This document shows, piece by piece, positions 35,889 through 45,402 of a DNA stretch of 64,000 bases. Under the pieces are notes generated by a model, which saw nothing but the letters and a program-made list of their open reading frames with translations, was not told the origin of the DNA and made no database searches. Origin of the DNA: Marinomonas aquimarina (lineage in GTDB: Bacteria; Pseudomonadota; Gammaproteobacteria; Pseudomonadales; Marinomonadaceae); NCBI RefSeq assembly GCF_900089755.1, contig NZ_FLOC01000012.1, positions 1-64,000 on the forward strand, read 5' to 3'. Numbering within the stretch: position 1 is the first letter of the stretch; each line of letters starts with the position of its first letter. The position numbers and the translations under genes are program-made.

Positions 35889-36551
35889 ATGCTGCTATTA
35901 CATCACTTGGAGAACTCCAGATCTCAGCGTATTGCTTGGGCACTAGAGCTACTAGGCTTGGAATATGAGGTCAAAACTTACTTACGCACCCCCGAGCAAA
36001 TGGCCCCGGAAACCCTAAAACGTATCCACCCTTTGGGGCATGCGCCAATACTGGAGGATGACGATGTGATCATTGCTGAGTCCGGTGCTATCCTAGAGTA
36101 CTTAGCCGATGAATACGATCCTAATCAGAAGCTAAAACCACTCAATAAATTGGAGCGTAGGGACTACCAATATTGGCTGCATTTTGCCGAAGGTTCGTTT
36201 ATGCCATTGCTGGTGATGACCTTGCTGTTTCGAAAAATTCCCAAGCAGCCGATGCCTTTTTTTGTGCGTCCGATTGCCAAGGCGATCTCAGGCAAAGTGA
36301 TCAGCGGCTTTATCGAACCGCGCTTACGCGATGCGTTAAACCTGATTGAAGACCATCTGAGTGAAAAACATTGGTTCGCCGGCGAGCATTTAAGTGGTGC
36401 AGACATGCAGATGAGCTTTCCGCTACTGGCGTTAACGAGCACGCTTGCCTTATACGACTATCCACATATCGAGCGCTGGCTGAGCAGTGTGACCAAAGAT
36501 CCAGCCTATCAGCGTGCGGTCGCGAAAGTTGGCGAATTTCAGTCTTTTTAA
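35889..36551 (+). CDS. Glutathione S-transferase
   Basis: This 220-residue GST has an N-terminal thioredoxin-like domain with NSRSQRIAWALELLGLEYE (residues ~8-26) and cis-Pro region HPLGHAPIL, then AESGAILEYLADEY. An all-alpha C-terminal domain contains the N-capping motif SGADMQMSFPL. Catalytic Ser is probably the one in NSRSQR. The ATG at 35889 follows GGGAGG. It is a detoxification enzyme with unknown substrate and stands alone. Confidence 0.9.
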   Translation: MLLLHHLENSRSQRIAWALELLGLEYEVKTYLRTPEQMAPETLKRIHPLGHAPILEDDDVIIAESGAILEYLADEYDPNQKLKPLNKLERRDYQYWLHFAEGSFMPLLVMTLLFRKIPKQPMPFFVRPIAKAISGKVISGFIEPRLRDALNLIEDHLSEKHWFAGEHLSGADMQMSFPLLALTSTLALYDYPHIERWLSSVTKDPAYQRAVAKVGEFQSF

Positions 36552-36627
36552 GACATTAATCTAATTGTCCAAGCCCCATTATTGGCGTACTGTCTGACAC
36601 TTCTGATTGGGTCTCCAAGGATTAACC

Positions 36628-37845
36628 ATGTCTCAACCTGTGCGCCTCTTGAGCATTGCTGTTGCATTTGCTTGTGTCCTGCTTGCTCTAAACTTTGGTT
36701 TACGCTCCTCGATGGGCTTTTTCATGGCTCCCATCTCCGACTCATTTGGCTATGGCCGTGAAGTGTTTGCCTTGTCCTTGGCGTTACAGAATCTTTGGTG
36801 GGGCTTAACCCAGCCGATTGCTGGTGCGTTATCAGACCGTTTTGGTACCTTAAAAACAGTATTAGCGGGCAGTGTGATTTATGCACTGGGCTTATATGTA
36901 ACGGCGAATGCTGACAGCGCGACGGCGCTGCATATCGGTTCCGGCTTTTTGATGGGCATGGGCATCGCCGCCACAGGTTTTGGGGTGGTATTACCGGCCA
37001 TGGCGCGAATGGTGGCACCGGAAAAACGCGCTTTTGCGCTAGGGCTCGGCAGTGCCGCAGGCTCAGCCGGTCAACTGTTGGTGGTACCGTTAGCACAAGA
37101 GTTCCTCTCAGCTTATGGCTGGAGTAGCGCACTGCTGTTGTTGGCGGCATGTGCCTTGCTGATGATGGTGTGTGCCTTACCCTTGAGCAAAAGCTCTGCC
37201 AGCAGCTCAGCAGGCAATGAACCTCAAGGACAAACGGTAAAGGAAGCGCTCAAAGAAGCGAGTGCTTACTCACATTATTGGTTGTTGGTGGCTGGCTTCT
37301 TTGTCTGCGGCTTTCAGCTTGCTTTTATCACGGTCCATATGCCGGCTTTTTTAGCCGATAAAGGTTTTGCGCCGGAAGTCGCAGTGATGTGTTTGGCCTT
37401 GATTGGCCTGTTTAATATTTTCGGTTGTCTGTTATCCGGCTCTTGGTCTGGTAAGTATTCGAAAAAAATGCTGCTGGCCTACATCTATGGCTTAAGAGCC
37501 GTGGCGATTGCGTTGTTTATGTGGTGGCCGATGAGCACCGCGAGTGTCTATCTGTTTGCCATTGCCACCGGCGTCTTGTGGCTAGCCACGGTGCCGCCAA
37601 CGTCTGGACTGGTTGGGCAAATGTTTGGCCTTAAACACATGGGCATGCTCTACGGCATCGTTTTCTTGAGTCACCAAGTGGGCTCTTTCTGTGGTGTATG
37701 GTTGGGGGGCTATTTATACGATACCACTGGCTCCTATGATGTGGTGTGGTGGTCGGCATCCATTATTGCCTTAGCCACGGCGGTGATTCATATCTTTATT
37801 GATGAGCGTCCCGTGGCACGTATCCGAGAGGCATTAGCGGCTTAA
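36628..37845 (+). CDS. MFS transporter
   Basis: This ~405-residue permease has 12 hydrophobic helices. The loop 2-3 motif is GALSDRFGT and the C-terminal half has GSWSGKYSKKM. The N-terminal LNFGLRSSMGFFMAPISDSFGYGREVF (cited by its ends) matches the monocarboxylate / oxalate-formate-antiporter-like group. The ATG at 36628 follows AAGGA. No operon partner is adjacent, and the substrate is unknown. Confidence 0.87.
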   Translation: MSQPVRLLSIAVAFACVLLALNFGLRSSMGFFMAPISDSFGYGREVFALSLALQNLWWGLTQPIAGALSDRFGTLKTVLAGSVIYALGLYVTANADSATALHIGSGFLMGMGIAATGFGVVLPAMARMVAPEKRAFALGLGSAAGSAGQLLVVPLAQEFLSAYGWSSALLLLAACALLMMVCALPLSKSSASSSAGNEPQGQTVKEALKEASAYSHYWLLVAGFFVCGFQLAFITVHMPAFLADKGFAPEVAVMCLALIGLFNIFGCLLSGSWSGKYSKKMLLAYIYGLRAVAIALFMWWPMSTASVYLFAIATGVLWLATVPPTSGLVGQMFGLKHMGMLYGIVFLSHQVGSFCGVWLGGYLYDTTGSYDVVWWSASIIALATAVIHIFIDERPVARIREALAA

Positions 37846-38011
37846 CTTGCAGTCTGCTAAGACCTTCTGTGAGTGAACTTTTGAATTTCCTTGGCAAAAA
37901 TTCAATGGTGATTGGCGAGCTTTAACGGGGGCCTAATGCTATATTACGGCCTTCGATTTTTAGGGCAAACGGCTTGATACACGATCTGCTTTGCCTTGTT
38001 GAGGAGTGAAT

Positions 38012-38464
38012 ATGTCTACAATTATGATTCTAAATGGCCCGAACCTAAACTTGCTAGGGCAGCGCGAGCCAGAACAATATGGCCACGAGACCTTGGCAGA
38101 CGTGGAAGCTATGTGTAAAGCCGAAGCGGCTAAGCACGGCTATGATGTGGATTTTCGCCAGTCGAATCATGAAGGGGTATTGGTAGATGCCATTCACGAA
38201 GCGGGTCAACTGATCAAAGCGGGTAAGCTGTTAGGGGTCGTATTCAACCCAGGTGCTTACACGCACACATCTATTGCCCTACACGATGCGATCAAAGGTG
38301 CCGAAGTGCCGGTGGTAGAAGTGCATATTTCCAACGTCCACGCCCGTGAAGCCTTTCGTCACCATTCTTACATTTCCCCTTGTGCAGTGGGCATTGTCAT
38401 TGGCATGGGTGTTCAGGGTTACGTATTGGGCATGCAAGGCTTGCTCAACAAAGTGGCTAAGTAA
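38012..38464 (+). CDS. aroQ: 3-dehydroquinate dehydratase, type II
   Basis: This 150-residue enzyme of the shikimate pathway converts 3-dehydroquinate to 3-dehydroshikimate. Signatures are GPNLNLLGQREP (with the lid Arg), FRQSNHEG, NPGAYTHTS and VEVHISNVHAREAFRHHSY (segments given as landmarks); catalytic His and Tyr are in these. The ATG at 38012 follows GAGGAG; a two-codon-longer start at 38006 is poorer. It is not next to accB/accC here, unlike many gammaproteobacteria. Confidence 0.95.
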   Translation: MSTIMILNGPNLNLLGQREPEQYGHETLADVEAMCKAEAAKHGYDVDFRQSNHEGVLVDAIHEAGQLIKAGKLLGVVFNPGAYTHTSIALHDAIKGAEVPVVEVHISNVHAREAFRHHSYISPCAVGIVIGMGVQGYVLGMQGLLNKVAK

Positions 38465-38481
38465 GCCTTATTGAGTTGTAT

Positions 38482-38511
38482 AACAAAGCCGAGCATTGCT
38501 CGGCTTTGTCG
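38482..38511 (+). terminator. Terminator of aroQ
   Basis: ACAAAGCCGAGC / GCTCGGCTTTGT stem lies 18 bases after the aroQ stop, between it and the convergent AEC transporter gene. It probably serves both directions. Confidence 0.8.
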
Positions 38512-38523
38512 TTTCTAAGCGCG

Positions 38524-39465
38524 TCAAAGCTGGCCGATAAACGTCAATAAGACGGGCAAGGTCAGGAAGCAGGCGATGGTGGTGACTAACAAGGCACTGG
38601 CACAGAAGGAGCGGTAACCGTATTGGCTACCAATAATCGGGTAGATGCTCATCATCGGCACGGATGCGAGCACTACTGCGCCAACTTTAAGATGCTGATC
38701 GATGCCTGGAATGAGCCACATGAATAGGGCCATACAGGCAGGGTGAATGATCAGTTTGCCAAAGGTAATGGCGCTGATGTCCGCCACATTGCCCTTCATG
38801 CTGGTACCGACCAAGGAGCCACCTAACACCATCAGAGCTAAGGTTGCCGAGGCCCCAGACAACATCAGCAGGACACGATCGGCCACGTCTGGCAGGGTTA
38901 AATGGAACTGCGAGAAGAACATGCCACAGATCACGGCAAGGACTAGAGGGTTCTTGGCTAAGCGTTTGCTGGTGTCTAACAAGGTCTGCGCCAAACTAAG
39001 GCCTTGATCCTTGGACGAGAAGTAGCTCAGCAGCGCGAACACCGTCGGCAAGATGATGGCATTTTCACCCATTAAGGTCATAGCAAACGCGGCCGTCGGG
39101 GGATCATCAAATACCAGCAGCATCACCGGAAAACCGAAAAAGCCTGAGTTAGAACAGGCCATACCGGCACCTTTGAGCGAGGCTTGTAGGGTATCTTTTT
39201 TCAGTGCCCAAACGGTAAATAAGATACCGATGGCGAGCGACAGTAAAGACGCTAAGCTGAACGCTAACAGGTACTCTGGAACAAAGACTTCAGCGGAGTC
39301 CATTTTCGCAAGGGTACTGAAAATCAGCGCCGGTAGGGTAAAGTAGAGCACGATTTTAGCCATTCCAGCGATGCTTTCATCACTGACCAGACGAGTACGC
39401 ACGGCGCTGTAGCCAAGCGCCATTAAGATGAAAATCGGTGCTGTGGTGAACAACATTTCAAACAT
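38524..39465 (-). CDS. AEC-family transporter (auxin efflux carrier type)
   Basis: This 313-residue protein has ten hydrophobic segments in two fivefold halves. The AEC signatures are YFTLPALIFSTL in the first half and NPLVLAVICGMFF plus ASALLVTTI in the second. Bacterial members often carry malonate, malate or small organic acids. It lies 55 bases downstream of a PcaQ-like LysR on the same strand, so regulator and carrier are probably co-transcribed. Confidence 0.87.
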   Translation of the reverse strand: MFEMLFTTAPIFILMALGYSAVRTRLVSDESIAGMAKIVLYFTLPALIFSTLAKMDSAEVFVPEYLLAFSLASLLSLAIGILFTVWALKKDTLQASLKGAGMACSNSGFFGFPVMLLVFDDPPTAAFAMTLMGENAIILPTVFALLSYFSSKDQGLSLAQTLLDTSKRLAKNPLVLAVICGMFFSQFHLTLPDVADRVLLMLSGASATLALMVLGGSLVGTSMKGNVADISAITFGKLIIHPACMALFMWLIPGIDQHLKVGAVVLASVPMMSIYPIIGSQYGYRSFCASALLVTTIACFLTLPVLLTFIGQL

Positions 39466-39520
39466 GGTTTACCATCACTGGTAGCAGAGAAGAGTCTACA
39501 AGAAACACCCAGAGCACACC

Positions 39521-40462
39521 TTAGGAGTGATCTGGGTTGTAGTAACTGTCTAGGTTAGCAGCCGTGTCCTTGACCGCTTTACTGAATAATTGCAAGGCCA
39601 TGGAAGCATTGGTATCGGCGCGCACACTGAGGCCCACGGCACTTAGCGTTTCTTTGGTGTTCACCGGTAACTCGGCTAATTCGCCATCGGCGATTTCACG
39701 GGCGACCACACCACGAGAGATGATCCAAATGGCGTCAGTATGACGGATAAACTCTTTGCCAAACGAGTCCGACACGGTATCAATACGATCGCGAATATTA
39801 CTGACTCCTTCAGCCAGCAAGAAACGATCAACGGTCGGGCCGGTGATGGATTCTTCCGGTGGGTATAAAACCGTGTATTGGGTGATTTCGTTCAGTTGGA
39901 AGTCGGCTTTGTCGAGCAGTGGGTGACCTGGACGCACGGCAAACACCACTTGTTCCGAGTAAAGGTGCTGGAAGGAAATCCCCGCCATCGCCTCAGGCAC
40001 GCCCATACGGCCCACGACCAAGTCTAATTCGCCTACGCGCAATTGGCTCATGAGCAAGGAGTTCGGTCCTGAGACTAAATGCAAACGCACGTCGACGTTA
40101 TTGGAGCGAAAGCGCTTCACCGCCTCGGGTAAAACACTGGTCGCCACGGTAGGCAGTACCCCAATGCTGAGTTTTTGCTGGCCCGTCACGAGTGCCTGAT
40201 TGACCCGTTCGGCACCTTCGCGCAGGGCGGCGACACTGGTGCTAGCATGTTCTAAAAAGAGGTTGCCGTAATGGGTCAGCTCGATGCCTTTTTTGCTGCG
40301 TTCGAGCAAACGCACCCCAAGAATTTCTTCCAACTCTTTGAGCTTTTTCGAAACAGCGGGTTGCGTCAAGGAGAGAACATCCGCCGCGCGCACTACGCTG
40401 CCCTGGCGAATGACTTCTAAAAAACACTCTAAGTGGCGATACTTAATGCGGTTTTCTATCAT
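39521..40462 (-). CDS. LysR-family regulator (PcaQ-like)
   Basis: This 313-residue regulator begins IENRIKYRHLECFLEV and has SLTQPAVSKKLKELEEILGVRLLERS (cited by its ends) as the winged helix, which resembles PcaQ and other aromatic-acid regulators. The effector domain follows. No pca genes are in the window, so the name is not assigned. The ATG at 40462 with AAAGGG upstream fits the family N-terminus; the longer frame to 40522 does not. It lies upstream of an AEC-type carrier on the same strand. Confidence 0.87.
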   Translation of the reverse strand: MIENRIKYRHLECFLEVIRQGSVVRAADVLSLTQPAVSKKLKELEEILGVRLLERSKKGIELTHYGNLFLEHASTSVAALREGAERVNQALVTGQQKLSIGVLPTVATSVLPEAVKRFRSNNVDVRLHLVSGPNSLLMSQLRVGELDLVVGRMGVPEAMAGISFQHLYSEQVVFAVRPGHPLLDKADFQLNEITQYTVLYPPEESITGPTVDRFLLAEGVSNIRDRIDTVSDSFGKEFIRHTDAIWIISRGVVAREIADGELAELPVNTKETLSAVGLSVRADTNASMALQLFSKAVKDTAANLDSYYNPDHS

Positions 40463-40668
40463 GGTATTTTGCCCTTTAACTCGACGCTTACAGAAGTCGT
40501 GTATTACAACCTGCTTTGCCAAGCTTTAAAAGTAAAATATACAATTTTTGATATGCTTTTCTATAAAATGAAAGATCAAAGACGCTATTTCTGCCAAAAA
40601 ACAACCATTAGCGACGTATATAGAAAGAAAGTCGCAGCTCGGGCGTCGTCATATACCAAAAATGGTAT

Positions 40669-41955
40669 CTAACCGTATTTGGCGAATCTTTCACGGGTTA
40701 GGTTACGTACCCCTTCCACGCCGACCACAATATTGTCTTCAATACGTACTCCACCATAGGGACGCAATTGCTCAATCTTGTCCAAATTACAGCCGTGTTG
40801 CGGTTGTTCGGCACGCAGCTTTTCGAGCAGCATAGGGATAAAATACAGCCCCGGTTCGATGGTCAGTACCATGTTGTCATTTAAGTGTCGTGTCAGGCGC
40901 ACAAATGGACTGCTCTTAGGTGGGGCGATAATTTGCCCTTGAGGGTTTGTTTGACGACCACCAACGTCGTGTACCTGTAACCCCAGTAGGTGACCCAAAC
41001 CATGCGGATAGAAATGGTGCGGGATCCGCTTTTCAAGTTGCTCTTCTACACTCAGGCTGCAAATATCGTGTTTGTTAAGCAGTCCTGCCACCCCGATTAG
41101 ACTTTTTTGATGCAATTCTAAAAAGGGCGTCCCTGCCACCGCTTGTGCTGCGATTCCCTGCTGTAAAGCATCCATATCCGCCACCAGAGCACTGAAGTCG
41201 TCTTGCAGTGCAGTGGTAGTGCGGGTGATGTCACTGGCATAGCCATTGAATTGCGCTCCCGCATCCACTAATAAGGTCAATGGTCGAAACGGCCGATGGT
41301 GGGCTTTTTGCTCGTAGTGTAAGACCGCAGCGTGCTCATTAATAGCAACGATATTTGGATAAGGGGTGTCACAGGCATCTTGGGTAGTGGCTTTTAGATA
41401 CGCCAAATGTGTATCGAATTCACTGGCACCGGCGAGGAACGCTGACTGGGCTGCCAAGTGGCCTTTGACGGCGAGATCTGAAGCGGCCTCTAAGCAAGCA
41501 ATTTCATAGTCGGTTTTGGTGGCGCGGTCATAGTTGAGCCAAGTCAGTAAGGTTGGACTGTGCTGCAGGGGGCCGACAGGATCGGGACCAATTAGAGCGA
41601 CTCTTTCAGGCAATGATGTTAGCCAGTCATCATTGAGCGCAGGGATGATATGCCAATGGGCTTGCCATTCACCCTCAGGAATAGGGTTGTCCATGTGCCA
41701 GAAGTCTTGCTTCGCCGGCCAAATTAGCTCCGGCTTATCGTGTTGGATGACGATGTAGCAGCCAGCTGGCAGGTCAAAGGGGAGCCACTGCTGTGCTGCG
41801 GCAAAGGGCTTGTACGGGTGGCTGTTATCATCTTCGAAATAATAGCTGGGTTTGCCGGAGGCAATGACAATCGCATCCAGCTTAAAAGACGACATCGCCA
41901 CGAGGTAGCGCTGTAATAATATCTCTAAGTGGCGGATATATAGTGAATTCTGCAT
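40669..41955 (-). CDS. M24-family Xaa-Pro dipeptidase
   Basis: This 428-residue metallopeptidase has the M24 metal-binding set: Asp in LLVDAGAQFNGYASDITRTT (two Asp), His in HYPHGLGHLLGLQVHD, Glu in LTIEPGLYF and Glu in VRIEDNIVV (short forms). Length and N-terminal domain match PepQ, which cleaves dipeptides with C-terminal proline in the cytoplasm. AAGGGGA precedes the start. It is monocistronic. Confidence 0.9.
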   Translation of the reverse strand: MQNSLYIRHLEILLQRYLVAMSSFKLDAIVIASGKPSYYFEDDNSHPYKPFAAAQQWLPFDLPAGCYIVIQHDKPELIWPAKQDFWHMDNPIPEGEWQAHWHIIPALNDDWLTSLPERVALIGPDPVGPLQHSPTLLTWLNYDRATKTDYEIACLEAASDLAVKGHLAAQSAFLAGASEFDTHLAYLKATTQDACDTPYPNIVAINEHAAVLHYEQKAHHRPFRPLTLLVDAGAQFNGYASDITRTTTALQDDFSALVADMDALQQGIAAQAVAGTPFLELHQKSLIGVAGLLNKHDICSLSVEEQLEKRIPHHFYPHGLGHLLGLQVHDVGGRQTNPQGQIIAPPKSSPFVRLTRHLNDNMVLTIEPGLYFIPMLLEKLRAEQPQHGCNLDKIEQLRPYGGVRIEDNIVVGVEGVRNLTRERFAKYG

Positions 41956-42117
41956 TGATCATTCCCCTTAATTCGCAACGGCTGTGTCTGATTAGTTTAG
42001 GACACAGGTAGCGTCGACGTAAATTCAAGCCAAGCGTTAAAAAATGTTTGAGTCGACCTCTGGAGGGCCAGTGGCGCTATCAGGTTGACGGACGCTAGCC
42101 GCAGAATCAAATGTAAG

Positions 42118-43125
42118 TTATTGAACCGGCAGATAGAGTTGTGTCACATATTGCAGAGTATCGTTCGTTTCCTTGGGGGATACCTCATAGACCTCAAGGC
42201 TATTGCGTTGCGGCGCGACTTTTACGTGATGCAGTTTCACATGGGTGTGTAACACATGCCATGCCACCCAAAGGTGTTGATAGCTGCCTTGATACTTAAG
42301 CCCCATATAATTGCCTTTAAAAGTGATTCGCTCCGGTTGCGCTTCACAGGGACTGAGGCTTTGGATAGGGATACCTAGTCGACCCGTAAAATAATGTTGT
42401 CTCAGATCGGCCGACTCGTACAGCGCGAAGCTAGGCCCAGCAGGACGGTTTTCTGGCCCAAGGCTAATGCGCAAATCTCGAAAGCCTTGTTCCATCTGCA
42501 CTGACATGGAGTGATCGCTGACCAGGAAAGGGCGGGTGACGGCATCGACATTGGCCAAGGTACGAACATCCTCGAGCTCAAAGGCCATCTGAGTATCACC
42601 ATCTGGTTCTAAGCGGGCTTGCAGACGCAATAACAAGAGTCGCATGTCCGCGTGGATTTGTTTTAGGACCTTGGTGTGCTTATAACGATGCCAGAAGTTC
42701 AGTTCACTGCTGGCGATCACGTTTAACAACAGCTGCTGATCTTCCGTTTGGCTCAGTTCAATGCGCACTTGAATCGGGCTTGGATAGAAGCGGTCTGTTT
42801 GAACCCAGAAAGCCGCGCCTTGGGGAGCGGAGCTGGCCTCAATATGGCACGACACTCGGCCAATGTGTTGACCCTTTAGCTGTACTAAAGCGCCTTCAAG
42901 AGATTGGCTATGGGGTTGGTTAACCAACACCGAAGCATTGTCGTCGAACAAAGACCAAGGTAGCCAACTGGGCCAATATTCCAATTGGTTAATTTCTTCA
43001 ACAAAGGTATCGCTTGCAGCGGATAATAAGGAAGTATGGTGTATATAAACATATCTTTGCGTGAACAGGGCATAGCCTGCAAGGCAAAGTAACAAAGAGA
43101 CGATTATTATTAGCCCAACGATCAC
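42118..43125 (-). CDS. Membrane-anchored SRPBCC-like protein, unknown function
   Basis: This 335-residue protein has one N-terminal membrane helix (residues 1-17) then a domain with the pattern of SRPBCC/START-like folds (INQLEYWPSWLPW near 46-58, as in polyketide cyclase-like proteins). The remainder has no motif I can name. Start is GTG at 43125 with AAGGAG upstream. It is divergent from the cytochrome b561 gene. The assignment of the fold is tentative. Confidence 0.55.
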   Translation of the reverse strand: MIVGLIIIVSLLLCLAGYALFTQRYVYIHHTSLLSAASDTFVEEINQLEYWPSWLPWSLFDDNASVLVNQPHSQSLEGALVQLKGQHIGRVSCHIEASSAPQGAAFWVQTDRFYPSPIQVRIELSQTEDQQLLLNVIASSELNFWHRYKHTKVLKQIHADMRLLLLRLQARLEPDGDTQMAFELEDVRTLANVDAVTRPFLVSDHSMSVQMEQGFRDLRISLGPENRPAGPSFALYESADLRQHYFTGRLGIPIQSLSPCEAQPERITFKGNYMGLKYQGSYQHLWVAWHVLHTHVKLHHVKVAPQRNSLEVYEVSPKETNDTLQYVTQLYLPVQ

Positions 43126-43287
43126 GGTATTGCGCTCCTTACTGCCACGTAACTGCGGGCAGAAGTAATTCCATTTAGGTAGATAATGTCCCTAAATTGG
43201 AGAAAAAGGCAAATCCTAAGGTCAGTATAGTAATGCTTGTTAGTTTAGGACAAAGTTAACGCGACTAGGTGAAATGGGGAATAGCGG

Positions 43288-43947
43288 ATGCAAAAAGTGT
43301 TGGTATGGGATTGGCCAATTAGGCTGCTGCACTGGACGATGGTGTTGTTATTTAGCGGCTTGATCATCACCGGTAAAGGGGATGGCGACAATATGGATTG
43401 GCACTTTTACATGGGGTATGGCCTGTCGGCGGTGGTGTTGGCGCGCGTGTTATATGGCTTTATCGGCTCCGACTTTGCCAAGTTTAAGCAGTTTCTCTAT
43501 CACCCAGTGGAAATTCTACAACATAGCAAAGCATTGCTGATCGGTCAGGGCAAAGCTTATCTAGGACATAATCCTGTTGGTGGGGTAATGGTGCTGGTGC
43601 TGTTATTAGCCTTGTCCGTACAATGGGGCACAGGTCTGTTTATCAGCGATGAGATTTTTTGGTTTGGCCCATTCTATGGGATGATTTCGGACGATCTGAG
43701 CAGCAGTTTCGCGTCCTTGCACCACAGTTTGCCCAATATTTTATTGGCCTTAGTCGCACTGCATATTTTGGCGGTGTTGTACCATGAGCTGCGCTTTAAA
43801 GAGCGTCTAGTCGCGGCCATGCTACACGGCAAGAAAAAACATCCAACAGACGTTGAAAAACATGCCAGCACACCACGTATTGGTGTGCTGCTGTCATTAG
43901 GCGCGGCAGTGGGCTGGTTGGCTTGGCTTTGGAGTATCCCTGTTTAA
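43288..43947 (+). CDS. Cytochrome b561-type membrane haem protein
   Basis: This 219-residue protein matches the cytochrome b561 / Ni-Fe hydrogenase b-subunit group. Four hydrophobic helices carry His pairs: RLLHWTMV (helix 1), the His in MDWHFYMGYG, and HILAVLYHEL (helix 4). It would carry two b-haems and pass electrons across the inner membrane. No cytochrome c gene is adjacent; the lipoprotein cytochrome c at 6.7 kb is distant. The stop is 33 bases from the convergent yebG. Confidence 0.88.
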   Translation: MQKVLVWDWPIRLLHWTMVLLFSGLIITGKGDGDNMDWHFYMGYGLSAVVLARVLYGFIGSDFAKFKQFLYHPVEILQHSKALLIGQGKAYLGHNPVGGVMVLVLLLALSVQWGTGLFISDEIFWFGPFYGMISDDLSSSFASLHHSLPNILLALVALHILAVLYHELRFKERLVAAMLHGKKKHPTDVEKHASTPRIGVLLSLGAAVGWLAWLWSIPV

Positions 43948-43980
43948 GCGAACCAGATCGCAGCGCGGGAGGGATGCAGC

Positions 43981-44403
43981 TTAGGCCGCATCACTCTCGC
44001 CGTAGATCTCATCTTTGTTGTAATCGATGCTATCATCGCTGCCATAGTCGTCAGCGGACTCCTCGAGGTAAGAAGTTTCGTCTGGTTCAATGATCAAATC
44101 TTCTAGGTCTGTTTGCTCGTCTTTTGGTTCTGAGCTTTGAGTGCTTTTCTCAGTCGGCTTTTTTGGCGCTTTCTTACGTTTGTTACCGAGTGCTTCGAGC
44201 ACATCTTCTTTGTTTTCTGCTAAATACATGGCCAGTTTTGATGTCAATTGTTCATCATCCATCACGCCACTGCTGTGCAGTAAATCCTCAAGGTTCTCTG
44301 CGGTTTCCAGCAGTTTGTCATAGTGGTCTGCTTCCGCTTTAGAGGAAAAAGTCATTTTCTCAACACCATTGCGTTCAACAACATATTTAATTACGACAGG
44401 CAT
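43981..44403 (-). CDS. yebG: SOS-induced YebG-family protein with an acidic tail
   Basis: The N-terminal ~70 residues match YebG (VIKYVVERNGVEKMTFSSKAEADHYDKLL as landmark; ends only). After this it has a Lys/Pro linker and an acidic tail rich in Asp/Glu (residues ~95-140) that E. coli YebG (96 residues) lacks. The function is unknown, though it is part of the DNA-damage regulon. The ATG at 44403 is chosen because a LexA box sits 23 bases upstream; the longer frame to 44514 would cross it. Confidence 0.9.
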   Translation of the reverse strand: MPVVIKYVVERNGVEKMTFSSKAEADHYDKLLETAENLEDLLHSSGVMDDEQLTSKLAMYLAENKEDVLEALGNKRKKAPKKPTEKSTQSSEPKDEQTDLEDLIIEPDETSYLEESADDYGSDDSIDYNKDEIYGESDAA

Positions 44404-44425
44404 AAATCGCACCTCATTTAAAATA

Positions 44426-44441
44426 CTGTATAAATATACAG
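44426..44441 (-). promoter_or_regulatory. LexA box (SOS box) of yebG
   Basis: CTGTATAAATATACAG matches the CTGT-N8-ACAG consensus exactly and lies 23 bases before the yebG start codon. DNA damage induction is therefore expected. Confidence 0.93.
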
Positions 44442-44528
44442 TTATGTTTTTATGCTTGTCCAGTATTTTGTTTGCTATTCGCAACCGTATTGGTAAAGTG
44501 GCGCGAAAAGTCATGTTTTGGATTCGTT

Positions 44529-45383
44529 ATGTCTACATTTGAATGGTCGCAGCTTGATGCGGCGTTTTTTACCGACAACTTTGAATACATTGCGACGCTC
44601 GTTTGGATCGTCGGCATTGTCGTCATCCGCCGTTACATGAAGCGTATCCTACGTGCCAATGAAAAGCTCGAGATGGATCGCAAGCGTCGTCGCTTAAACG
44701 CCGTTGATAACGTGTTCAATCTGGTCATGTTTGTGGGCTTGGTACTCATCTGGGCCACGGAATTGCAGAATATTGCCATTTCTATTGCGGCCTTTATGGT
44801 GGCGCTGGTGATCGCCACTAAAGAATTTATCTCCTGTATCGTCGGAGCGTTTTATAAAGCCAGTACCCGCCCATACCAAGTGGGGGATTGGGTGCGCATC
44901 GGTCAATTTGAAGGGGAAGTGACCGACAGTGACTGGCTCTCAACGACCTTGTTTGAAGTAGACTTTAAAGGCGGCAGCTATGCTTACACAGGGCGGACTA
45001 CCGTGGCGCCAAATAGTCTCTTACTGACCAACTCAGTGCAGAACTTAAACTACATGCGGCGCTATGTTGAGCATTCCTTTTCGATTTCTAGACTGACAGA
45101 TGACGTAAATTTGTTTGAAATTAAAGAGCCTATTTTGGCGAAAATTCGTGAGTACAGTGAGCACTTTCACGAAGTGGCGATTCGTTATAACAGTCTGATT
45201 GAAAAACGTTTGGACATCAAAATAGCAGGCCCTGAGCCAACCGTGCGCGTACAGACTACGATCGAAGGCTACAATGTCTTTACGGTATCGCTGTTTTGTC
45301 CGACCCATGAGGCCGCGGAAATTGAGCAGAAAGTCACTGAAGACTTTATGCGTATCTGGTTTGAAAAAAAGCGTCAGTGTTAA
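44529..45383 (+). CDS. MscS-family mechanosensitive channel
   Basis: This 284-residue protein has about three membrane helices. The pore-lining TM3 includes the beta-domain junction VALVIATKEFISCIVGAFYKASTRPYQVGDWVRIGQFEGEV (landmarks only: KEFISCIVGAF and YQVGDWVRI), followed by the MscS beta domain and a cytoplasmic alpha/beta region. It is a stretch-activated pressure valve that releases solutes after osmotic downshock. The start at 44529 is a short-distance ATG; the frame is open from 44472. Overlap with the next gene's long frame is spurious. Confidence 0.85.
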   Translation: MSTFEWSQLDAAFFTDNFEYIATLVWIVGIVVIRRYMKRILRANEKLEMDRKRRRLNAVDNVFNLVMFVGLVLIWATELQNIAISIAAFMVALVIATKEFISCIVGAFYKASTRPYQVGDWVRIGQFEGEVTDSDWLSTTLFEVDFKGGSYAYTGRTTVAPNSLLLTNSVQNLNYMRRYVEHSFSISRLTDDVNLFEIKEPILAKIREYSEHFHEVAIRYNSLIEKRLDIKIAGPEPTVRVQTTIEGYNVFTVSLFCPTHEAAEIEQKVTEDFMRIWFEKKRQC

Positions 45384-45402
45384 GGGCGCCAAGAGATTGT
45401 AT

